Below the pieces are notes generated by a model. It did no database searches, was not told where the DNA came from, and worked only from the letters and a program-made list of their open reading frames with translations. A stretch of DNA of 39,536 nt from an uncultured Myxococcales bacterium (GTDB taxonomy: Bacteria > Myxococcota_A > UBA9042), in contig CAINLT010000044.1 in the NCBI GenBank assembly GCA_903850505.1, positions 1-39,536 of the forward strand, in the 5' to 3' direction. The position numbers and the translations under genes were made by a program. Shown one piece after another: positions 34,201-39,536 of the stretch (position 1 is its first letter; each line of letters begins with the position of its first letter).

Positions 34201-35096
34201 GCGAGTTGCGGCAGGATCTCGGCGCGCTGGCGCATGACAACGCGGAGGTGACGGCACACGGCGTCGTGAGCGTGCCGATTTACCTGGAGTCGGGCGATCT
34301 CGTCGTGTTCCACGCGGCGGCGCGGGTGCATTTTGAGCATGTCGACGTCGGGCTGACCAAGCCCGGTCTGCAGGTGAGCGACGTCTTTGGCGACATGCCG
34401 CTCAGCGAGACGTTCGCGCTGACGCCGCAGTTCCAGCTCCTCGGTGGCGGCGAGGATGACGCGTACGCGCGCTGGCGGTTTGCGGAGCACCAGCCGTTCC
34501 TGCGGCGCACGGATTTTCTGACCATCGGCAAGATTCGCTACGGCGGCGCGGAGATGGGGCCCGTGGCGGGCAATGCCAGCGTCGACCGCGACGTGTTCCG
34601 CATGGACCAGCTGGAAGCGACGATGCTGCACGGTCAGGTGACGGGGCAGTGCATGGTCCTGGTGAACGGGGAAGACACGCACATCCAGCTGCGCGGCAAC
34701 GCGACGGGGCTGCGGGTGGAAGGCAGCGACGAGCGGTTTGACGCGAACGCCGCGCTGGATTTCCTGCCGGTGCGCCGGGCGCTGGACGGTCGCGCGGAGA
34801 TCCTGCACATCGGCCGCAAGCATTTGGAAGCGCTGTTGAACCTGTGGGATCCGTACGCGGAAGATGCCCAGAGCAATCGCCTGCGCACCGTGCTGAAGTT
34901 TGGCCATCCGCAGCGGGTGCGCCTGCGCTTCCTGCACGGCTTCATGGACGTCGCCGTCGAACTCGGCGGCTTGAGCGGCGTGGTCCAAATCGACGAACTG
35001 CGCGGCATCGCGCTCGGTCCGGTGTTTCAGCGCTGGTTGGACCCGTTGCTGGAGCCGCTGCGGAACTTGCGGGTGCGGGAGGCGCCCAAGCCATGA
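31206..35096 (+). CDS. Giant AsmA/YdbH-like inner-membrane-anchored protein
   Basis: 1296 residues. GTG 31206 is chosen because GGGAGG (31192-31197) lies eight bases before it; GTG 31200 would be only two bases away, and GTG 31173 precedes the ribosome site. One N-terminal membrane helix ([18 protein letters not shown]) is followed directly by an AsmA-type start ([20 protein letters not shown], with [17 protein letters not shown]). Then come about 1200 residues of beta-strand-rich sequence, as in TamB, YhdP and YdbH, which form long hydrophobic grooves bridging the periplasm for phospholipid transfer. The last 150 residues ([39 protein letters not shown]) resemble YdbH-like C-termini. The DUF1318 gene overlapping its stop supports a YdbH-type system. 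A -10-like GCTAACCT precedes the gene. Confidence 0.78.
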   Translation: MQVVPQKIPKPRIFTWRRVLLGLLVLGVLAGAGIAWTLAHLETPAVRERVKSAVRAQLHLDIDYRQASVGASGLELRDLALASAPEDRDLAPELLHIDRVTLQWQLRDFLPGHTRRANAVVQGVALNVVIDTQGVTSLERLLALMPPTPEKPPTLPSQLFKALHAAPQLGLAVAIGGVRTRVVRRLVGGGDQHVSLGDLALTGTAQLGGARAGADLRLDGAHLQLETTGVVPDPQIKPVLDLLPWLAPLQDGTGVLPLTLATHAVLQDDRLALEADLATGANELLALELVLQPEPAKRGLTVNLRRMAVLSRLGMHAALFVDDAMTALDGAMALTATLPALHLRGLESPGGTLQANAVGLHLALDPSQTVVESLDFVLDTPGVALANARVGQVHAEAHGHLRAQTALTGDAVLSVAALAAHDVAGDVTVTDARATATWTVLPDGVTLTLDAGVAALHVQTADGLRTAALTDLKPTLKLQTAGVAAALADPLAALRELTVTLKLAEAEVVTNGQKVAASGAEMLLVLPPVVRESASVLTVTQKVQLSGAIARVRLPGGRELTDWVRAKLETTDLRVVLDQPLASTGRVWLDVRGPVVVTGALEKFRDALAWKLDFSALPKELVDLVQPPAAVRKLVNWSALTIAGHSQGKATHLTGLPLVTQETSLDVANLQMPRRADVRRLSMTLKSDGQGLRQKAEFALNANVLRVGPVKPGGQLVVTGHLDHDPESRHLTLRVDAKGPHSLAAVFDLQGHAQGSDLAYTMQAQARNIAAFLHAMSAKDRGALCLLDPKLGVKLDAKGTLTGGAQLFHQKPPSGIDGHHSMTLALTALSCQMPQGSAQLPKLDVTADATWAKGVGKADVRVTLPNLEAAASGHAVRLDGLEQRLSVELRVDGTMHLAGDGKLARLTQDAMPGVPLRDLSWMARGWSGPEGARLEQFQLDNPPTGTRLTLSGGLDRALVRPPKVTDADVAGSTPVNLAGSAATDTTEPVPGRLGLNITGELRQDLGALAHDNAEVTAHGVVSVPIYLESGDLVVFHAAARVHFEHVDVGLTKPGLQVSDVFGDMPLSETFALTPQFQLLGGGEDDAYARWRFAEHQPFLRRTDFLTIGKIRYGGAEMGPVAGNASVDRDVFRMDQLEATMLHGQVTGQCMVLVNGEDTHIQLRGNATGLRVEGSDERFDANAALDFLPVRRALDGRAEILHIGRKHLEALLNLWDPYAEDAQSNRLRTVLKFGHPQRVRLRFLHGFMDVAVELGGLSGVVQIDELRGIALGPVFQRWLDPLLEPLRNLRVREAPKP

Positions 35097-35647
35097 ATCG
35101 CTTGTTGTTTCTCGCGCTGCTGGCTACGGCCGGCTGCATCAAGGCGCCGGACGTCGTGCTCGTTGATCGCCACACGCTGCTGGAAGAGCAGGCGGCGGCG
35201 CGCATGCCCGTGGCGGAGGGGCAAGTCGCGCAGGCGGGACTCACGGCCGGACCGGCGCCGTTGACCAGCGGCGAGTTGACCAAGAGCGGATGGCACACGG
35301 ATGCCGCGCACGACGCGATCGCCGCGCTGTACAGCGGATGGGTCGACGAAGCGCAGATGCTCGACCAACTGCTCGTCCGCCACTGCATCGGCGAGACCAA
35401 TGACGGGACGCTGGCGTCGACGCCCGATGCGTGTTCGGGCGCGACGGACCTCGCCGAGGTCGCGCGCCGCCTGGAAAAGGCCAACCGCAGCCGCCGACAG
35501 ATTTGGCTGTACGTCCAGCAGGAGCACGCGCAGACCAGCGAGGCGGATGTGCGCGCAGCGTGGCGGCAACAGCGGCAGAAAGCGCTCGTGTGTGGCGGCT
35601 GGTGGCAACGCGATGACCGCGGCTGGGAGGCCAAGGCATGCCCGTGA
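35093..35647 (+). CDS. DUF1318 (YdbL-like) lipoprotein
   Basis: 184 residues. The ATG overlaps the stop of the AsmA-like gene (ATGA). Short lipoprotein signal (LFLALLATAGC, Cys15). Residues 16-60 (APDVVLVDRHTLLEEQAA) resemble the conserved start of DUF1318 lipoproteins. Residues 120-184 (EVARRLEKANRSRRQIWLYV, then an SEADVRAAWRQQRQK stretch and WWQRDDRGWEAK) follow the E. coli YdbL pattern VERINAARKQSYQQLA..VDDVAK..GEYVRGVNGKWLKK. In E. coli YdbH, YnbE and YdbL come from one operon and form a phospholipid bridge; here one lipoprotein may combine the YnbE and YdbL roles. Four Cys in the mature part suggest disulfides. Overlaps the next gene by 10 bp. Confidence 0.68.
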   Translation: MNRLLFLALLATAGCIKAPDVVLVDRHTLLEEQAAARMPVAEGQVAQAGLTAGPAPLTSGELTKSGWHTDAAHDAIAALYSGWVDEAQMLDQLLVRHCIGETNDGTLASTPDACSGATDLAEVARRLEKANRSRRQIWLYVQQEHAQTSEADVRAAWRQQRQKALVCGGWWQRDDRGWEAKACP

Positions 35648-38600
35648 CTCGCGCCAGCGCCGTTCTTTGCCTGCTCGCGCTCTGCGCGGCGGCGCCTGCG
35701 CTTGCGGCTGATCCAGTCGCCGGCCTGCGCACCCCTGCGCGCCTGACCGCCGGTTCGGCTGACGAGTTCCTCGGCACAACCGGTCCTGACGGCACAACAC
35801 TGTTCTTCGTCAGCAATCGCAACGCCACGGCGCAGGTCTTCACGCAATTGCCCGGCGGGACGCCCGTGCTGGTATTCGACGAAGGCGCCGACACGTCCTT
35901 TCCGCGCGTCAGTCCGGACGGCAAGACGCTCGCCTACCTCTCCACACGCACGGACGCCACGGGCGACGTCTGCCTGCGCACCTTGCCCGACGGCGACCGT
36001 CGCTGTCTCACCGGCCCCGAAACCGCTGAGACCGCCGCGTTCTGGTTCCCCGACGGCCGCAGCCTTGGCGTGGTCGAGCGCCGTGGACTCAATGGCGACC
36101 TGCAGTTGCACCGCATCGACGTCCAGGGGCACGACGAGGGCTTGGTGATTCCAGAGTCCGGCATCTCCAGCCCGGCGCTGCATCCGGATGGCGCGTGGCT
36201 GGCGTGGGTGCCGGTGGAGCGCGCGACGCAGGACGTTGGCATCGCGTTCGCCATGCGCCCGGCGCAGCACTTGCGGATCGCGCGCATCGGTCAGCCGGGG
36301 CATCAGGACATCGCGTTTGCGCTGCCCGGCGTCACCGGCTTTCCCGCCTTCGCCGTTCATGGCCATTTTCTCTATTTTGCCCAGCACTTGAGCGATACCA
36401 ATCAGGACGGTCGCATCGATGGCCACGACCACAGCGTGCTCTTTCGCGTGCGGTTTGACGCGGCGGCGGCGCAGCCGTTGGCGGGCGCCGTGCCAGAACA
36501 GCTCAGCAGCGCGCACTGGAATTGCCAGTATCCGGCGCCGACGCTGGAGAGCTTGCTGACGACCTGCGAGGTCGAAGGTTCGCTGGACGTGTACCGCCTG
36601 CCGCTTGACGGCGCGCTGAGCGCGGATTGGAACGAGGCGAAGCTCCATGAAGTGCTGGACGCCGCGCGCAATCCGTGGGAGCAGTTGTTGATCCTCAGCC
36701 ATCTGCTGCGGCGCGCGACAGCGACGGCGGATCGGATGCGGTTCACGCGCGACATGACGCGGCTGGATTTGCAACTCGGCGAGTTGGCGTCAGCGGAGTT
36801 CTTCGCCCGGCAGGCGGCGCAAGAGGCGACGGGCGACGCGGCGGTTGCCGGCTGGTCGGCGGTGGTCCTGGAGATTGTCGGGCACCGGCTGGATGAGCGG
36901 CGGCTGGCTGGGGGCACGCTCGACGACCGTTTTCTGGCGGCGCAGCGCGAGCGCGTGCGGCGGCTGGGGCAGTGGGTCAAGAAGTCGGGCGCGGTCCGCG
37001 ATCTGGCCAAGCTCGCGCAAGTGGAAGTGCTGGACGTGATGGGCGAGGAAAAGCGCGCGATCGAGCTGCTGCAGACCGTGCCGCTCGTGCAGGTGACCGA
37101 CCCGTTTACGCTGTTCGTGTTCGCCGACAAGGGGCTGTACCTGCTGCGGGCGCTTGGGCAGCAGGATCTGCTGCTGGTGCGGCTGGCGGAGCTGGCGGAA
37201 CACCCGGTCCTTGAAGGCGTGGAGCGGCTGGACTTTGCCGAGCGGTTCGTGACGGAGCTGGGCGCGGGCGTGGGGCTGGTGGAGCGACGGCGGCGCGTGG
37301 CGGCGTGGCTGCCCAAGGCGATGGCGGAGGGCGAGCTGGCGTTCCGGCTGATGCTGGAATCGCACCTGCTGACGCTGGAGAAGGGCAATCAGGAGACGGT
37401 GCGCGCGGCGCTGTTCCAGCTCTACAAGCACCACGATCAGCCGGAACGGCGGCGGGCGCTGGTAGCGGCGGCGTCGCGGCGGGCGGCGGAGACCGATTGC
37501 GCGGACCTGCTGTACCAGTTCGCCAACACGTGGGTGAGTCAGGTGCCGGCGACGCACGCGGAGCGCGATGCTGCGGTGGCGCTGTACCGGCAGGTCGGCT
37601 TGGACAAGGCGTGGATTCACCGCGCCGACAAGCAGATTGGCGATGCCCGCGGGACGTTCTGGGGGCTGACGCTGCAGACCGACGACCTGGAGGCGCATGC
37701 GGGCTTCATCGAGGCGCGCCTGGCGGAAGGCAAAAGCGACGTCCTGGAGCTGTACACCAAGCGCTATCCGGCGGACCACCCGGTGCTGCACTTTGCCCAA
37801 GCGTGGTTGCTGGCGCGCGACGTGCCGCAGCAGATCGACGATGCCGTGCGGGCGAAGGCGCTCGACGCGGCGGAGGAACACGCGCGGCTCGCGGCGCTTG
37901 CGGTGCCGCAGAGCGTGGGGCTGTCGCAGTTCCGCGGCTACCTGCGCCACGAGCAGTTCCTGCTGCACGGCGATCGGCAGGCGGGCATCCAGGCGGTCGA
38001 GCACTACCAGATGGCGCTGGACCTCGCCAACGGTCGACCGCGCTACGAAGCGGCGCTGCTGAGCAATTTTGGCCTGTTGCAGTCTGAGCTTGGCAACTAC
38101 GCGCTGGCCCGCGGCCTGCTGGATCAGCGACGGCAACTGCCCGTGCGTGACGCGGGCGAGACGCTCACGCTCCTGCTCACCCGGGCGCGCGGGCTGCTGC
38201 ACATGGATCAGGCCAAGGAGGCGAGCAACATCGCGGAGGCGGCGTTGGCCCTGACGATGGCCAAGCCGGAGCTGGCGAATCGCCACTGGCTGGCGATGGA
38301 TCAGGCGGCGCTGTTGGCGTACGCGGCGGGCAAGGGCGAGCGCGCGCGCGGGCTGTACGAGGACCTGTTGGCGCACGCACCTCAGGAGCCGGATGCCCGG
38401 CTGGATGCGGCGAACCGGATGCGGTGGACGTTGATGGCGGCGGCTTCGGCGGCGTGGAGCGGCGACGCCAAGCGGGCGCTCGGGTTTCTGGCGGATGCGG
38501 AGAAGCGGCTCGCGGCGCTGCGTTCGGGGGATTTGGCCCTGGGCGCGAGCGCCACGTCGCGGACTCCGGCGCTGACGCGCGAGGACTTTGCGTTGCTCAT

Positions 38601-39093
38601 CAGCGGCCTGCGCGCGGAGAGTGCGCGGACGGCAGGGCAGCCGGAAGTGGCGCTGTCCGCGTTGGCGACGCGTCTGGACGGGCTGCGGCAGGCGCTCGCG
38701 GATACTGATGACGACGATCTGCGACTGGAATTGGCCGGAACCGAACTGCGCTTCGCGGTCGTGGAGCGCGACCTTGGGCACGCCAGTCAGGCGCGCGTGC
38801 ACCTGGATGCCGGACTGGAGCACGCCGCGTCCTATCAGACCCGCAATGGCTCCATCGCGCCGGATGTGCGCGTCGCGCTGTTGCGGGCGTACGCGGAAGG
38901 TCTTCTTTCCGGCAAGCTCGGCGCCGCGCCTGCGCCTCCGGCCTTCCTGACGGCGCTTCGCGACGTCTACGCCTTTCTGTGCGACCGCGCCAATCCGGCC
39001 CGCGAACGCGAACGCTTCTTGTTTGGCCTATACTTGACCCTGTTCTCCTTGGATTCCCGCACGCCGACTCAGCCGGCAGGAGGTGCTCCGTGA
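35638..39093 (+). CDS. Exported TolB-like beta-propeller plus TPR protein
   Basis: 1151 residues with a Sec signal peptide (AVLCLLALCAAAPALAADP). GGGAGG lies seven bases before ATG 35638. Residues 30-330 hold PD40/WD40-type repeats (FLGTTGPDGTTLFFVSNRN, FPRVSPDGKTLAYLSTRTD, FWFPDGRSLGVVERR, ALHPDGAWLAWVPVE) like the TolB propeller, plus a Ca-loop-like NQDGRIDGHDHS. Residues 340-1130 are mostly paired helices typical of TPR repeats (AGIQAVEHYQMALDLANGRP; FGLLQSELGNYALARGLLDQ). No catalytic motif. Starts inside the DUF1318 gene and ends inside the next lipoprotein gene, so all four genes form one translationally coupled operon; a periplasmic scaffold for the AsmA-like bridge is a reasonable guess. 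Confidence 0.8.
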   Translation: MPVTRASAVLCLLALCAAAPALAADPVAGLRTPARLTAGSADEFLGTTGPDGTTLFFVSNRNATAQVFTQLPGGTPVLVFDEGADTSFPRVSPDGKTLAYLSTRTDATGDVCLRTLPDGDRRCLTGPETAETAAFWFPDGRSLGVVERRGLNGDLQLHRIDVQGHDEGLVIPESGISSPALHPDGAWLAWVPVERATQDVGIAFAMRPAQHLRIARIGQPGHQDIAFALPGVTGFPAFAVHGHFLYFAQHLSDTNQDGRIDGHDHSVLFRVRFDAAAAQPLAGAVPEQLSSAHWNCQYPAPTLESLLTTCEVEGSLDVYRLPLDGALSADWNEAKLHEVLDAARNPWEQLLILSHLLRRATATADRMRFTRDMTRLDLQLGELASAEFFARQAAQEATGDAAVAGWSAVVLEIVGHRLDERRLAGGTLDDRFLAAQRERVRRLGQWVKKSGAVRDLAKLAQVEVLDVMGEEKRAIELLQTVPLVQVTDPFTLFVFADKGLYLLRALGQQDLLLVRLAELAEHPVLEGVERLDFAERFVTELGAGVGLVERRRRVAAWLPKAMAEGELAFRLMLESHLLTLEKGNQETVRAALFQLYKHHDQPERRRALVAAASRRAAETDCADLLYQFANTWVSQVPATHAERDAAVALYRQVGLDKAWIHRADKQIGDARGTFWGLTLQTDDLEAHAGFIEARLAEGKSDVLELYTKRYPADHPVLHFAQAWLLARDVPQQIDDAVRAKALDAAEEHARLAALAVPQSVGLSQFRGYLRHEQFLLHGDRQAGIQAVEHYQMALDLANGRPRYEAALLSNFGLLQSELGNYALARGLLDQRRQLPVRDAGETLTLLLTRARGLLHMDQAKEASNIAEAALALTMAKPELANRHWLAMDQAALLAYAAGKGERARGLYEDLLAHAPQEPDARLDAANRMRWTLMAAASAAWSGDAKRALGFLADAEKRLAALRSGDLALGASATSRTPALTREDFALLISGLRAESARTAGQPEVALSALATRLDGLRQALADTDDDDLRLELAGTELRFAVVERDLGHASQARVHLDAGLEHAASYQTRNGSIAPDVRVALLRAYAEGLLSGKLGAAPAPPAFLTALRDVYAFLCDRANPARERERFLFGLYLTLFSLDSRTPTQPAGGAP

Positions 39094-39536
39094 ACCGTTC
39101 CTATTTTGTGCCCGCCGCGTTGGCCCTCAGCGCGCTGCTCGGCGGCTGCGACACCACGCTTGGCAACACCGGCGACCCGCAGCCGCACTTCTCCAGCCTT
39201 TACAGCAGCTATCTTTCCGGCTGCAGCCAATGCCACGCGCCCGGCGCGGCCGGCGGCACGAGCACCACGGAGAAGAGCCTCGACTTCTCCTCGCAGTCCG
39301 CGGCATACAACTCGCTCACGGGCAGCGCGAACGGTCTGTCGGGCAACCAGCAGGCCTGCAATGGCGTTGCGTTCATCGTCAAGGACAAGCCCGCGAGCAG
39401 CCTATTGGTCGCCGTGCTCGATTCATCGACCCGCAGCGCGATTGACCGGACGTCCAATCCCGGCTGCGACAACAACGCCATCAGCGACATGGCGTTCAAG
39501 ATGGGCAAAGCGCCAAGCGCGGCGTTCATCACGGCG
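39090..39536 (+). CDS. Lipoprotein with c-type heme motif, truncated by window end
   Basis: Open from GTG 39090 to the end of the window (149 codons seen). The start overlaps the preceding stop (GTGA) and AGGAGG lies six bases upstream, the best ribosome site in the window. Lipobox LLGGC (Cys20). A CSQCH heme-attachment motif (CxxCH) follows about 30 residues later in FSSLYSSYLSGCSQCHAPGA, the usual start of a small cytochrome-c-like domain in myxobacterial lipoproteins. SLDFSSQSAAYNSLTG and CNGVAFIVKDKPASSLLVAV match the pattern of such planctomycete/myxobacterial cytochrome domains. Further Cys at 93 and about 130. A later Met (DMAFKMGK) could be the axial ligand. Electron transfer is likely; partner unknown. 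Confidence 0.75.
   Translation, partial: MNRSYFVPAALALSALLGGCDTTLGNTGDPQPHFSSLYSSYLSGCSQCHAPGAAGGTSTTEKSLDFSSQSAAYNSLTGSANGLSGNQQACNGVAFIVKDKPASSLLVAVLDSSTRSAIDRTSNPGCDNNAISDMAFKMGKAPSAAFITA

Noticed and set aside
31440..34988. Minus-strand open frame of 1182 codons opposite the AsmA-like gene
   Set aside because: Translation is His/Arg/Gln-rich without any domain; it is the antisense shadow of a GC-rich gene whose plus-strand product has a membrane anchor and AsmA start.
36790..38823. Minus-strand open frame of 677 codons
   Set aside because: Antisense shadow of the propeller-TPR gene; composition (Arg, Gln, His) is typical of complementary frames.

Overview
This is a 39.5 kb stretch of GC-rich bacterial chromosome. 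Genes are densely packed on both strands, often with 4-10 bp overlaps. It has no rRNA or tRNA genes and no insertion sequences. Many secreted proteins carry lipobox signals, several have low-complexity Gly/Asp/Thr linkers after the lipidated Cys, and HEAT/TPR repeat proteins are common. I infer a Gram-negative delta-proteobacterial lineage, most likely Myxococcota; this rests on style, not on a phylogenetic marker.

Layout. 1-9.6 kb (+): a membrane pseudokinase, class II fumarase, a polytopic membrane protein, an M50 intramembrane metalloprotease with a TPR-like tail, two exported HEAT-repeat proteins, a lipoprotein-glutaredoxin fusion and a small PilZ-like protein. 9.6-10.2 kb: non-coding DNA with consecutive perfect hairpins. 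10.2-11.5 kb (-): an orphan phage-tail-tube-like (gp19) protein with its own terminator, and uridine kinase. 11.6-15.5 kb: a helical-repeat protein, a 47-bp tandem repeat, and a large lipoprotein with a possible clan-CD peptidase core. 15.7-18.6 kb: an rRNA methyltransferase-like gene and a carboxylesterase (+), facing a LysM/MepA murein endopeptidase (-). 18.9-22.5 kb (-): biotin carboxylase, biotin carrier protein, prmA and rsmE. 22.6-24.4 kb (+): a promoter and a cobalamin riboswitch heading two overlapping lipoprotein genes. 24.7-27.6 kb (-): glutamate-cysteine ligase and a polytopic membrane protein. 27.7-29.2 kb (+): a degenerate metallophosphoesterase interrupted in frame by one TGA. 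29.2-30.4 kb (-): the kce/kal pair of lysine fermentation. 30.4-39.5 kb (+): a HEAT-like protein, a giant AsmA/YdbH-like protein, a DUF1318 (YdbL-like) lipoprotein, a beta-propeller/TPR protein, and a CxxCH lipoprotein cut by the window end.

Main discoveries. (1) The gene at 27755-29176 is best read as a selenoprotein. An in-frame TGA sits where related proteins, as I remember them, have the last Cys of a PCGC motif. It is followed by a hairpin whose loop (GGUCU) and distance from the TGA (18 nt) match my memory of the E. coli fdhF SECIS element. (2) A cobalamin riboswitch controls a two-gene surface lipoprotein cassette, a candidate vitamin B12 capture system. (3) A structured non-coding element at 9.64-9.78 kb includes, on the minus strand, a C(UUCG)G tetraloop hairpin. 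Selenium and B12 machinery are not in this window, so the functional claims need genome context.
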